From Adiantum capillus-veneris (Eukaryota; Streptophyta; Polypodiopsida; Polypodiales; Pteridaceae): a stretch of 62,000 nucleotides of DNA. The number at the start of each line of letters is the position of its first letter. Position 1 is the first letter of the stretch. The notes below the pieces were generated by a model that saw only the letters and a program-made list of their open reading frames with translations, had not been told where the DNA came from and did not search any database. Where the stretch lies: NCBI GenBank assembly GCA_014529385.2, contig CM043966.1, positions 100,981,587 to 101,043,586 on the forward strand. The letters run 5' to 3'. Positions 32,835 through 44,999 of this stretch are shown piece after piece. A program made the position numbers and the translations under genes.

Positions 32835-32979
32835 AAACTTCCAAAAAACCTTACATAGACTTTTGAAAACCGGAAGTTTTGTGATATCAAAATTTGATTG
32901 ATTTATTCCTTCTCCAAATTGCTTCTCATCTTATCTTAAACGACTATTCAAATTGATTTAAGTGACCTCAGGGAAGACC

Positions 32980-33720
32980 TTAAGCTAACAGAGCTCAAGA
33001 GGCTAGAGGTGAAGGAAATCAGGCAAACGCTCATGCTGCAATTGAACATCAGGGAGTGAATGAACAATTTTCAGTTATTCAAACCCCAGCGGAGTATCAA
33101 GGTAACCATTTTACCCTATTAGTTGATTCAAGAAGTACCCATTATTTTATATCTCCTAAGTGCATCAAAAACCTCATTCTGTCTGAACACCCTGATACAG
33201 ACCTTACAGTAGAATTAGCTATGGATAGGAAGGTTAGATCTTCTACTTCAGTGGATAATTTAAGTTTTGCTTTGGATGGTCATAATACTTCTGCAAACTT
33301 CAGAGTCTTACCCATTGAAATTCATGATGGAATCCTAGGGATGGATTGGCTTAAAACCAATGACACTCACATACATTGTAGAGACGCTTCATTAACTTTT
33401 CAAAACGATCAAGATGTTAGATTTACAATTACTGGAAAAAGGGAGAAAACTAAGCTCAAACTAGTGAACTTTACCAAACTTATGAAGAGTCATAGGAAGA
33501 ATGAGAGGATTTATGCAATAAAGCTTAACCCTAAAGAGAAGAAGATAGATTCACCTAAACTTGAACGGATAATAGAATTTGATGATGTATTTCCCGAAGA
33601 ACTTTCTCATCTACCACCGAGGCATGATGTTGATCATGCAATAGAGCTCACTCTAGGAGCTCAACCAGTTGCTCGTAGACCTTACAAGATGTCAGTACCC
33701 AAATCTGCGGAACTCAGGGA
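32980..33720 (+). pseudogene. Element D protease region
   Basis: Aspartic protease of a Ty3/gypsy chromovirus. The frame opens upstream of the ATG at 33056. The active-site loop is LLVDSRSTHYFIS, so the expected D-S-G-A/S-T reads D-S-R-S-T, probably a Gly loss. ILGMDWL marks the C-terminal strand, and FDDVFPEELSHLPPRHDVDH leads into the RT. Gag-linker-like residues (GNQANAHAAIEHQG) precede it, so the pol part of D joins a normal gag tail that is otherwise absent. Confidence 0.75.
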
Positions 33721-34920
33721 GCAATTACACAATTTCTTGAACAGGGCTTCATTCGACCTAGTGTTTCTCCATGGAGTACTCGTGTTCTCTTTAATAGGAA
33801 GAGTGATGGTACTTTACGTCTCTATATTGATTATCGTGGATTGAATCAGGTAACCGTCAAGAATAAGTATGCAATACCAAGGATTGAAGAATTGCTTGAT
33901 CGATTACATGTATCTTCTATCTTCACAAAGATTGATCTTACATCAGGGTATTACCAAATCCAAATCAAGGAGGAGAACGTACCAAAGACCAGATTTAATA
34001 CTCGTTTTGGACATTATGAATTTACAGTTATGCCTTTGGACTTACTAATGCTCTTGCAACTTTTAATCGTCTTATGACAGACATGTTTCGAGAACATCTT
34101 GATAATTTTTTTCTTGTCTTCTTTGATGATATCCTGGTTTACTCAAGAAACAGAGAAGAACACGAATAACATGTGCGGCAAGTACTTGAATTTCTCCGTC
34201 AGAATCAACTTTATGCCAAACGTAGCAAATGCATCTTCTTCACTGACAAGGTGGAATATCTGGGATTTATTGTATCCAAAGATGGTGTTTCTATTGACCC
34301 AAGTAAGATCGAAGCTGTCAAAGCTTGGCCTATACCGAAATCATTACAGGAAGTACGTGGCTTTCTTGGTTTGACAGGATGGTATCGCACATTTATTGAA
34401 GGTTACGCTAAGATTGCATCTCCATTGACTAACACACTTAAGAAACCAAAAATGTTTACTTGGAATGAACGTGCCCAAGCTGGTTTTGGAAAACTCAAAG
34501 AAGCTTTGGTGAATTCTCCAATACTACAACTTCCAGAATTCTCAAAGGCATTCACTGTACTCACTGATGCAAGTGGACAAGCAATTGGTGCCGTTCTGTC
34601 TCAAGAAGGAAAATCAGTAGCTTATGAATCTTGTAAGTGACGTCTACATGAATTGAATTATCCTACGCATGACTTGGAATTATTGGCCGTTGTGCATGCT
34701 CTTAAAGTATGGCGACATTATCTTCTTGGAAGGAGATTTGAACTACATACCAACCATAGAAGCCTAAAATGGATCTACACCCAACCTAACCTTAATATGC
34801 GACAAAGAAGATGGATGGAGTTGTTATGCGAATATGATTTTGGAATTGAGTATAAACCTGGGAAGGAAAATTTGGTGGTTGATGCCTTGAGCAGGAAGAG
34901 TACGGTAGCAGCTGTCATGA
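33721..34920 (+). pseudogene. Element D reverse transcriptase and RNase H
   Basis: RT of chromovirus type. The order is [36 protein letters not shown], then the catalytic box [10 protein letters not shown] (about 34117-34146). RNase H has VLTDASGQAIGAVLSQ, LNYPTHDLELLAVVHALKVW and VVDALSRKS. Frame changes occur near 33740, 34045-34180 and at a TGA at 34638-34640. The gene would copy element RNA, but this copy is dead. Confidence 0.85.
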
Positions 34921-35820
34921 CCTCTACTACTTCTCTAATGGACCTTATTCGAGAAGGTATGACTAATGATCTGTATTACTTAAGAATCCAATACTTGATA
35001 AACCTAAATAATCACACAGAGAGGCAGGAAAGGAAAATCAAAGGCTTTCATCTTGAAGATGATGACCTTTACTTTGGTAATCGTCTTTGTATTCCAAATC
35101 AAGTTGAAACCAAACTTCTGATATTGCAAGAAGCTCATGATATACCTATAGCAGGACATACAGGATACATTAAGACTTACTCTACTATAAGAAAGAGTTT
35201 CTTTTGGCCAGGACTAAAGCACGATGTGTTGAACTATGTCACAAGATGTTTAACATGTCAACATATTAAAGGTGAACGAATTCGATATCCCGGTAAGCTT
35301 CAACCTATTGATGCTCCACAAATGAAGTGGGAATGCATATCTATGGATTTTACTATAGGACTTCCTACATCTCTGGGATATGATTCTATTTTTGTGGTTG
35401 TTGATATGCTTACAAAAATGACCCATTTATTTCCAGTCAAGAAAACCTTTACGGCCAAGGACATAGCTAAAGTCTTCATGAAAGGTGTTTTTATGTATCA
35501 TGGTCTACCTCAGAGGATAATATCTGATCGTGATGCGAAGTTCACCTCAAATTTTTGAAAAGCGTTATTCTCAGCTACAAGGACTCATTTAGCCTTTAAT
35601 ATTGCTTATCATCCTCAAACTGATGGGCAAACAGAGAGAGCTTATTGTATGCATGAACAAAGTAAATGGACCAGGTATTTTTACTTGGTTGAATTTATGT
35701 ATAACTCATCATTCCAACGCTCAATTGGAATGTCTCCTTTTCAAGCATTGTATGGGCAAGAGTCTCTTACTCCACTCAAATGGACAGACCCTCGCATATG
35801 AGTTCAAGCATCCAAATAAA
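34921..35820 (+). pseudogene. Element D integrase
   Basis: The zinc region has H (AGHTGYIKTYSTI) and CLTCQHIKGER. The catalytic core has WECISMDFTIGLPTSLGYDSI (Asp), ISDRDAKFTSNF (Asp) and, after a TGA at 35556-35558, [12 protein letters not shown] (Glu). The frame continues with FQRSIGMSPFQALYGQE and stops; the C-terminal domain that should follow is missing up to the chromodomain piece at 35834. Confidence 0.85.
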
Positions 35821-35833
35821 GTTTGGATGAGAT

Positions 35834-35923
35834 GTTAAATGGTCAACGTATCCTCAGGAAGATGCCACTTGGGAACGTGACGATGTAATGAGATTAAATT
35901 ATCATGACTTCATGTCGAGGTGA
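35834..35923 (+). pseudogene. Element D chromodomain fragment
   Basis: Frame starting VKWSTYPQEDATWERDD and ending at TGA 35921-35923. The pattern W-xx-YP-xx-DATWE is the C-terminal half of a chromodomain, which in chromoviruses is fused to integrase and thought to steer insertion toward marked chromatin. The first half is lost in the deletion just upstream. Confidence 0.75.
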
Positions 35924-35942
35924 GGACACCTCTAAAATTTCA

Positions 35943-35954
35943 AGTGTGGGAGGA
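35943..35954 (+). other. Polypurine tract of element D
   Basis: AGTGTGGGAGGA directly before the LTR start TGTAAGATC. Confidence 0.7.
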
Positions 35955-38693
35955 TGTAAGATCCCCAAATTTTGGGTCTCTTTTAAAAATAAGAAAAATA
36001 ACTTTAAATATCTATTCCGTCGAATTTTTGGAAAGACATAATTATGTCGGGATGTTACGGTGTGACGTAGTTTAGCTACAGCTTTCATTAGTTGGTCAGA
36101 TACTATTGGATGATCAAATTTAATGTAAAAATTGAATGGTAAGTGGGAGAGTTGACCACCAAAAAGCAAAGGCTTGTTTTTAGGAAAGAAGGAGTCTTTC
36201 TTTTAAAAAAGGGAGGAACAACTTAGTTTAGGACTCTTTTCTTGGGAGCCAAGCTTCTTTTTAGAGTCTATAAATCGCGTGTCAAAATTTGTGTTCTCAA
36301 AAAACTAAACTTTAAGAAAATCAAAAAAATTGAAAAATTGAAAAAGCTAAGAACATGCGCGAACTTGTCTCTCCTTGCCTCACTCTATTCTTAGCTAGTG
36401 CTTTTAGCCTTGAGAGCGTATATAAAGATCTCTCTTCAACTTTCACTTTGAGGGGGGATGGATACACTCTCAGACGCGGAAGCTCTCTTACTTTGATGTC
36501 AGAATTACTTATCTATTATCCGGAGTGGTGCAAGCTCTTCATCACCATCTCCATAAACTCTTCTCTCTCGTGAAGAAGAAGAAGAAGGATACTCTCAAAC
36601 TCCCTCCATAACGTCAGTTGGTTAGATAATGTTGGATGGTCAAATTTAATGCAAAAATTGAATGGTAAGTGGGAGAGTTGACCACTAAAAAGCAAAGGCT
36701 TGTTTTTAGGAAAGAAGGAGTCTTTCTTTTAAAAAAGGGGAGGAGGAGCTTAGTTTAGGACTCTATTCTTGGGAGCCAAGCTTCTTTTCAGAGTCTCTAA
36801 ATCGCGCGTAGAAATCCATGTCCTAAAAAAAAAGAATTTTTTAATGAAAAAGTTATGAACGTGCATGGACTTGTCTCTCCTTGCTTCACTCTATTCTTAG
36901 CTAGTGCTTTTGGCTTTGAGAGCCTATATAAAGACCTCTCTTCTTTCACTTTGGATACACTCTCAGACGCGGAAGCTCTCTCGCTTTGACGTCAAAATTA
37001 CTTATCTATTATACGGAGAGGTGAAAGCTCTTCATCAACATCTCCATAAACTCTTCTCTCTCGTGAAGAAGAAGAAGAAGGATACTCTCTCTCTAATTGC
37101 TTATTATCTTCTCTCTTGTTTCACTGTGTACACGCTCTCCAGAAGTTTTCATGGTGAATACCTCTACGTAGCTCTTATCACCGCTCTCTTGCGGCAAAGC
37201 AAGAAGCCTTTTGACAACCCAAAATCAATCCAAAAGCACGGTGAGAAACTATAAACTTCATAGTCATCATCTCTCTCTCTCTATGTCGTTTGTTTTCTAC
37301 GTAGTCACCCTCTCGGTGATTTTTTTGGTATACGAGTGTATGTACGGATTAACCAAGTACATATGAGATTGCCTCATGATTTTTTCATCATCTTTTATAC
37401 GTTGACTTATACACATGATGCGTTTTATACACACACATGCATAAAGAAGCGTTTTTTCCGTTTCACGTCAAAGAAGCGGTAGGAAAAATGTTCTGGTCAT
37501 AAATCACAAACTATTATGAATTAGCCCAAACCCTTTATACCATACATAAAACACATCATTTAAAACATTTTCTCTCTTATGTGTCCTATGAAAAACAGGC
37601 ACGAGTTAAGAGATATGCCCACTACACAACCAAAATTTGACTCCACGCTCCTTAGAGAACTACTATATAGATTCTCTAGATGGGTGAACCCACTTAACCA
37701 ATTGAAAAGCTTGATAAAACTTGATGATAATTGAATCTAAGTCTCTGTTATCATTTCGGGAATGTGAGTTATTAATCACTCTAATATCAGTTTTACCTAC
37801 ACGCGTAGGAGTGCTACCAAAGGGAGAGACCATATGACATCGTGAATTAACCGACCCGTTTTGATATGTTTTATGTCTTGTTTTGGTGAGTCGATTTCAA
37901 TTATTACATGGTCCTAAACTTACATGAGAGTATATAGTTAAACATTCTGAACTGTATAGGCAGATATGAATAAAGTGACTTTCTTTGGAGGTTACCATTT
38001 GTTGTGTGAGTATCATATGGTCAAAGTGACACGATGGAGTTATAGTCTACATTATAGAGCTGAACTTGATGCATTGGTTTGAGGTCAAACACTTTCATTT
38101 TCATGTTTTGCATGCCCCCAAAAATGTCAAAAAAATTGTTTCTGCATATGTGTGAAGTTATGGTTTATGGTTGACCTAAAGGTCGAAGTTGTTTTGCATC
38201 ATGATTGTAGTGTTGGAATGTTATCATATGATGTATGGGAACTCATGGATTGATGTGGATGCCTCATATGCATGGTTATGATTGCTTTCCACCTTTTTAG
38301 ATCAAAACTAGCTCTATGTGCTAGAGTGGTGAAGTGCGGATGTGATGCATCAACTCTGCATGGTTGGATGTTGTAAAAATTGGATTTTTATACCATGATT
38401 AGTCACTGGTTTATGGTAGACGTGTAAGGGTAGAGACCCTGTACAGTCTAACTGTTTGGAAAAATAATTTTTTGTGCATCTGGGAAGTGCTATTGTGATC
38501 GGGCTCATGTGTTATGTTTCTCATGGGAGCGTCACTAGAAGACAAAGATCACCTACATCGCTTAGCCTTAGACTAAAGGGTCGCTGACCTGGGGCTTTGC
38601 TGAATCGTTGGTGTTGCCTAGGTCTTCTTCTTTTTGTTAGGCTCATCTAAACGGTTAGTGCATCGGGGGTTGAATGACCTACATGGCTTACGT
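35955..38693 (+). repeat. 3' LTR of element D, first part
   Basis: Matches 25961-28583 of the 5' LTR up to the point where element E enters (target copy ACGT at 38690-38693). It contains the duplication 36085-37095 and lacks about 375 bp found near 27925-28300 of the 5' LTR. The LTR resumes at 48138. Confidence 0.88.
36085..37095 (+). repeat. Tandem duplication inside the 3' LTR of D, doubling the core promoter
   Basis: The unit 36085-36595 is repeated at about 36615-37095; the 5' LTR has a single unit at 26091-26580. Each copy has the TATATAAAG box and the following initiator-like stretch. The join carries about 15 bp of unmatched sequence (near 36597-36613). Confidence 0.8.
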
Positions 38694-38869
38694 TGTGAGT
38701 GGGATGAAAACACACACAGCGCCTCTATAACGACCCGACACACACTCTTGGGAAGATACACACACACACTATGGGGCACCACTCGGCTTAGACAACACAC
38801 CTGGCCGAGATAGGGAACACACCTCTGGAGTGAGAGGAGAGAGACTATCCACTTGCCCACTCCACACAG

Positions 38870-38900
<31 letters not shown>

Positions 38901-39363
38901 CTCAGCTCAAAAGAGGAGAATTTTTGATGTTTAGATACAAATGAGCTTGGGCCAACACCAATGGGACAAATAGCTCACACAATATGGGTAAAATAAGCCA
39001 GATACAATCACAAACTAGAGCAGAAACTTCGCTCATAGGAGAAACTTACACAGAAAAACAGCAAGAAAAGAGTGAGGAATTTGGCAAAATGGACAGCGCC
39101 ATCGCGTCCGGAACGGCCCAAAACCCGAGTCTACAATGTCAAAGTGCTCAAATCCGACCTCAGATGAGTAGTTTACGACCAAAACAGGCTCCAAAATGAG
39201 CAAAAACACAGCTGCGGCTGTTCCTCCTCTCTTCTCCACGTTTTTTCTGGTCTTCTCTCTATTTTTTCAGTTCTCACACTTAGATTTATTACTTGGACAC
39301 CCTTGGCCTTTTAGATGACCTCAAACGGACCCCGAACAGGCCAAAAACTGACCTCGCAGTGCG
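38694..39363 (-). repeat. 3' LTR of element E (5'-truncated)
   Basis: Matches 47003-47664 closely but not 47665-48137. The integrase frame runs straight into it at about 39363, so about 470 bp of the LTR start, including the polypurine junction, are gone. It carries a (CA)n tract at 38871-38895. Confidence 0.85.
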
Positions 39364-40684
39364 TAATCTTTATCTTTGTGCATAAGAAGTCTAGCAGTTT
39401 AGCTCTAAATCCTAGCCCCTTATCTGAAAGTAGCTCTAATGGCACCCCAAACTTGCAACATATTTCATCATACACAAATTTTGCCACATCCTTTGCAGTA
39501 ATCTGTTTTATTGCTATAGCCTCTGCCCATCTAGAGAGATAGTCCACTGCCGTCAGGATATAGCTTTTGCCTCTGCTTGTGATAGGTAACGGGCCTATTG
39601 CATCAATCCCCCACTTTTCAAACACATCAAACGCCATAATGGTTTTTCGTAGCTCTGGCTTCAACACTCTCTTCCCAAATGCTTGACATCTATTGCAAGA
39701 CCTACACCAATGGTGAACATCCTTGTGCAAACTAGGCCATACATACCCCTCTTGCAAAATCTTATGCAAGGTGATCTTTAGAGCAAAATGGCCACCACAT
39801 GCGCCTTCATGATTCTCTTCCAACACTCTGTAAAGCTCCTCCCGCCAAGGTACACGTCTCAACACGAGATCAGCCCCTTTCATGTATAAGACATCACCAA
39901 TCAATGTGTACCTGTATGCTCTATGCACAAAGCCATACTTCTTAGACTTCTGAATCTCCTTTGGAATGATTCCTGTTAGCAAAAACTCCTCTTCTTGAGC
40001 CAAACTTTCCCGGCCATGATAAAGCGGTAAAGTGGTCCTCAACACAAATAGCTCCCCAATCATGCCTTGAGCTGCTTCATGTGCCTCTCCATTTAGAGCA
40101 CGTTCAATGTGTCTGATGCTCCATGCTTCGAACTTTTTTAACAGGCCTTTAATTCTGAAGCACATTTCCTTCAATGAGGTGTTCTTGCTCTTCCACACAC
40201 CCAGCACTTGCTTCACCACTAACAAGGCATCACATTTTATGCTCAACCTTCGAACCCCATGCTTCAAACAAATGTGTAATCCGGCTTCCAATGTAGCATA
40301 TTCAGCCTCATTGTTACTATGCGCATCCAATTTGAACCCTCTCTTGTATACTAGCTTCCCCTCTGTATCATAAAGTGCTATACCCCCTGAAGCTGCATCG
40401 TGGCTCTTTCTGTATGAACCATCAAAGAACAACACATGTGCATGGCTGATCTGTGGCACTTCTTCAACTACCTTTCTCACCACCTCTTCCTTAACAATAA
40501 GGGGATTCTCCTTGTAGGTCAACAAATCAGCTAGGGTAGCCCTTGTACTATCTTCCACTAGAAAAGAGAACTCAAACTCTTGCAGCTCAATTACCCATTT
40601 CTTCACCACATTTGACATGTTAATACCATTAATTAACTATGGCAAAAAGACATAACTCGTCAAGAAAACAAAAGGCCGTGGTAG
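39364..40684 (-). pseudogene. Element E second RNase H and truncated integrase
   Basis: The frame open from 40618 starts in the connection (KWVIELQEFEFSF). The second RNase H follows: LFFDGSYRKSHDAASGG, NNEAEYATLEAGL, KCDALLVVKQVLG, and a last block NGEAHEAAQ where the usual Asp is not seen. The integrase has ENHEGACGGHF, CRSCNRCQ, WGIDAIGPLPITSRGKSYIL (Asp) and LLSDKGLGF (Asp; N changed to K). Soon after, at KIKITH, the frame passes into LTR sequence, so the catalytic Glu and C-terminal domain are missing. The bases 40619-40684 carry the frame on to the insertion site of F. Confidence 0.85.
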
Positions 40685-42615
40685 TGAGGCATGCTTTTTC
40701 CATGCATGGGAACCCCCCATATTTTTTTTCTCTTTTACCAAAAATATTTCCTATTATATAAGTTACTTTTGATTTTTTCTTCTCTTTTTCACTAACGTTT
40801 TAGCCTTTATTAAATAAATAATACTTATGCTAATCAATCACGATGTAGCATAATAAGTAAGCTTTCTTTGTTGATCTCTCTTTTGACCTTAAACATTAAA
40901 TATGTATATATTCTAGTATTTTCTAATATATTTTTTTCATGTATATATATTATTTCACTCTACCAAATATTTTATTCACTAGTTTTCATTTTCAAACCTC
41001 AACCCCACTTTCAAATTTCAATAATACCTCCATCTAGATGATTGCCAATCTTTTCAACACTCTAGGTCATGTTTTCATAATTATGAAGGAGCTTACACTT
41101 GAAGGCAAGAGAGAAGTCCACTCAAAGGGGACCACCAAAAGACTTTTGCAGCCACAAATAATACATTATTTGGCTGAATTTTTTAAGTAAAGAAGAACCC
41201 CGAATCTGAAGGAGCGTTCAACATAAAAGATGTAGCTCGTGATCTCAACTTTAACTCAATTTTTTTCAGAATTTTTGAAGTTATGAACACGGAGATATGA
41301 TTTTTGTAGTGGACCCCAGTTTTCTCGTGTAATGGTGACACGGGCCATCCCACTTTTTTTCCTTCTAGAATGGCTATGGTTCTACAAGTCTTCAAGCATG
41401 ATTACAAGAGACAAGGCTCTTTTAATGAGGTCTTGGCTAGTCTAGAGTAATTCTATCACCATTTTTGGAGGATCCATCCTCATCAACAAATATCCACCTT
41501 CGACAACCTCTCTTATAATTTTCTTACCTCTCTCTTCTCTCCCTAATAGGCTTATGTCTATCCAAAGCTAGACTATTGTAAATATTTCCTATCCTCTACA
41601 TCCTACCCACATTCTCTCTTCTTCTCTCTCTATTGACTCTGGTATTTTAAATAATGAGGAGACAAGATGGGAGCCACAATCACATGCACCGCATTTTCCT
41701 AGTCACCAAAGTGGGACACTCACCTCAAATAGGAATATTGCTAAATCCTTCCCTCCTTCCCTATATAAGGAGGCCATGAGAGCTCACTTGGGGAGAGAGA
41801 ACACACACACACACACACACACACCTATCCATACACACTCTTGTGCTACATGCTTGTAGCATGAACCCTAATCACATAATCACAACACCATCATCATCAC
41901 CATGACCATGCACAAAAGATGAGCACCACACCTCCACACCACTTGTAATTAAGGGTTGAAGGCGCAATTTCAAGAAGAAGAAGGGTGGACACACTCATGA
42001 TATTCCTCGCCATCAACTCCCATCTCTCCATTATGCCTCCTACAATCTTGTTCCCTTCTCATTTTCCTGCCATACGCTACCTATTGTATTCATCTTTTGC
42101 AAGCAATCAACACACTCCATCTTGGTGCCATACTTTGTGTCGCTTTGGATACATCTCATTGTGAGTATGGTATATGCTTGTTCCTTGCCATTTTTTTTCT
42201 GCTTATGTTAAGGTGTGCGGATTCGCCACCACACACACACACTGTCTCTCCCTCTCATATTCCTATCATCTTGCTACTTCCATCTTAAGGTGTGCGGATT
42301 CGCCACCTTTTGTATGAGAAGTGAGCATACTTGCATGTATCCCTGACCTCGTTATCTTCCTTACTACATGCACGCGTAGCGAGCCCATTCTCACTCACTC
42401 ACCACTCCTCTCACCTTATTCTCCAACCACCCCATTCCACATTTGGGCGTGGATCTTGAAATTGTTTTCCATGCATGCTTCATTGTGTATATGTATGCGT
42501 CCTAGCCACATATCTTGCTAGGTGGTGCCCCTATTGTGTATTCCCCTTGATGAGGCTATTGTGCATAGTCTTGGTGTAGAGGCCACCGGGTCTATTTTTT
42601 CACTTCCGCCTCTCA
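40685..42615 (+). mobile_element. Solo LTR F (Tat-related), nested in element E
   Basis: 1931 bp starting TGAGGCATGC and ending CGCCTCTCA, flanked by GTAG on both sides (40681-40684, 42616-42619). Its body resembles the LTR of element C, for example the stretch around 41230-41330 (TGTAGCTCGTG, then TGGACCCCAGTTTTC). No internal genes are present, so it is a solo LTR left by recombination. Taking F and one GTAG away restores the frame of the RNase H region of E. Confidence 0.85.
41761..41770 (+). promoter_or_regulatory. TATA box of solo LTR F
   Basis: CTATATAAGG followed by AGGCCATGAG, at a place matching the TATA box of the C LTR. A (CA)n tract lies about 40 bp downstream. Confidence 0.55.
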
Positions 42616-43582
42616 GTAGCAAGTAATGATGAAATTGTCGACAAGCAAATATTACACTGGCCATCACTAGCTCTACTTCCGATAACTTTCTCTCCGCTAC
42701 CAACTTCACTCGGCTTGCACAATACACTGGCCTCATATAATGGCTGCCCTTCCCCTTTTGCAATAGCATGGCTCCAATGGCATCATCCCCTACTGATGGA
42801 TTTACATAAAAAACTTTCTCCCAATCAGGAGCCTGCATGGCTGACAACCCCCCTAACACCTCTTTCACCTCTTGAAACACTTCTTCACACTTGTCATCCC
42901 ATTGCAATGGATCATGCTTTGCCACTTGCTGTAATGGATAAAGAAGTTGCGAAGACAATGGAATAAACCGTGCCATGTACTTCACTTTGTGTATAAAGGT
43001 TGCCAATTGCTTCATACTCATAGGTGATGGAAGAAGAATAATAGACTTCACCTTATCTGGATCAGCCTCAATGCCATTTTCTGACACCATATGGACCAAT
43101 AACTTCACCCTTGGCGGTGCTAGATGACATTTCTTCGGATTTAGTTGTCCTCCACATTCATCATATCGAGCCAATACCATCTGCAGCTTCTCATGGTGAT
43201 CAGCCCTACTGCTATAGACACAGAAGTCATCCATAAAAGCTTTAACACAACTACCAATGAATGGCTCCAACACCCAATTTGCTCTCTCTTGATAGAAGGA
43301 AGGTCCATTTGACAACCCAAATGGAAATACTGTGTAGCAATAGCAGCCCCATGGCGTAATGAAAGTTGTCTTTGTGCGGTTTTTAAGAGCAATCTTCAAT
43401 TGAAAATAGCCTGAAAAACCATCACACACACTGTACCTCTCATAACCTGCCACTGAATCCAAGATCTGATCAATGAATGGAAGAGGATATGGGTTCTTTT
43501 TAGTGGCTGCGTTTAAGGGTTTAAAATCTACACAAATTCTCCACTTCCCATCCTTCTTTGGACTACAACTGGACTCACCCAT
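42616..43582 (-). pseudogene. Element E reverse transcriptase and first RNase H
   Basis: RT with KKDGKWRICVDFKPLN, VCDGFSGYFQLKIALKNRT (first Asp region), TFITPWGCYCYTVFPFGLSN and the catalytic box FMDDFCVYSS. RNase H-like tail with ASRVKLVAERKLSEVELVM ends at the solo LTR F insertion (HHYLL). A frameshift at about 43560 separates it from the upstream ORF, which ends in the motif before KKDGKW. Closest in this window to the RT of element C. Confidence 0.85.
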
Positions 43583-44999
43583 TTTGTGGTCTCCACTGGA
43601 ACTATGAACCCTGCCTGCAATAACTTGTCCACCTCTACTCGCAAGGCTTCCATTTGCTCTTGACCCATCCTTCTTAGCCTTTGCCGCACTGGCTTAGTAC
43701 CTTCTTTCAGCTCTATATGCATCTCTTCGCCCTTGAACCCTCTGATCTCTTCATATGAAGTAATGAACAAATCAGGAAAACTAGCCAGCATGTGCAAATA
43801 TATATCCTTCTCCATAGCTGAGAGGTCTCCACTAATCATTTGCGTCATTAATTCCTGCTTCTTTGACAACTCAACCCTGGTTTGCATCAGCCCTTCAATC
43901 ACTTCATAAGGCCCTTCACTTTCATCTTCAACCTCATTCGCAAATGCAACTAAACCAATCTCCTGGATTTCTTTGTCCATCAAAAGAAATGCAACATCAG
44001 CATCCTCATCACTGCTGGTAGTGCTATCACTGTCCTCATCTGTCACCGTGGAAGAGTCTTCATCACTAGACTCATCCTCATCTTCATAAAGCTCCTCTAA
44101 TCGTTTCCTTGTGTCCATATTATAAAGCTTCTTGGTACCTGTCTTTCCATAGAGACTAATCGTACCATGTCGCCAATCTTGAACAGCTCCCACTGCACGT
44201 AACCATGGTCTGCCCAGTATAATAGGATATGCTCCCAACCCTGCTGGCATCACATGAAAATCAACCACTGCCTTTGCATCATATGCCTCCACTTCTAAGC
44301 TCTTTACAACACCTAAGCATTTTACTTTTTGATGGTTTGCCAATCTGATCCGAAAACCTGACACCCCAGCCACTGTGAGACCCATCTTCTCAACGCATGA
44401 GTGTGTTATGACGCATATTTGGGCTCCGCCATCCACATAACCTTGTTCTAAATTTTTCCTTTTATGCCACACATCTACTATTGGACAAATGTGTGGTAGC
44501 TCATCCATTGCCAACACCTTTACTGAACCTCTCTCTGACTCTTTCTCCATTGGGTTAACAATCCTCTTCCACTGTCGCTTTAGCTTAGGCACCATCTCTA
44601 TAAGCTGCCCAAAAGTAACATCTGCCTTCCTGCTCGTGAGATCCTCCTTCAAGTCATAGCTTAATTGCCCATCCCCTAGTGGAAAATCTGAAACATGAAA
44701 CTTTCGACGAGCTCTCCTTTTCCTCTTGGCCTTGACATCCTTGCCTTCATGGCTCTTTCCTTTCTTCTTACTAGGACCTGGGGCACTTCTTCCTTCCTTA
44801 TCCTCTGTGGTCCTCTTCCCAATAGGCATCACTAATGTATCCTCTAGCTTTGATGCCTTCTCCAAGGTGACTACACTTAGCACTTTTGTCTTTCCCTTTT
44901 CCTCCTGGGTCAGTCCACTGGTTCCTTCGTCTCCCTTAATTTCGATGCCATAATCATTTGACCTAGTTAGCACCTGTCTTGGCAATGGAAACATGTCTC
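43528..44999 (-). pseudogene. Element E gag-protease region and RT N-terminus
   Basis: Continuation of gag into protease. A Lys-rich basic linker (near 44700) precedes VDGGAQICVITHSCVEKMG, the protease active-site loop (D-G-G-A as in element C). Then come YPIILGRPWLRAV and an extremely Asp/Ser/Glu-rich tract (about 44060-43980). A pre-RT block with FPDLFITSYEEIRGF and KWVSPVVV lies just before the frameshift. Element C has the same domain order. Confidence 0.8.

Noticed and set aside
38618-38893. Cys/Val-rich ORF at (CA)n tracts, also 46819-47196
   Set aside because: The MCVCVCV start comes from the CA/GT microsatellite in the LTRs of E; no protein signal.
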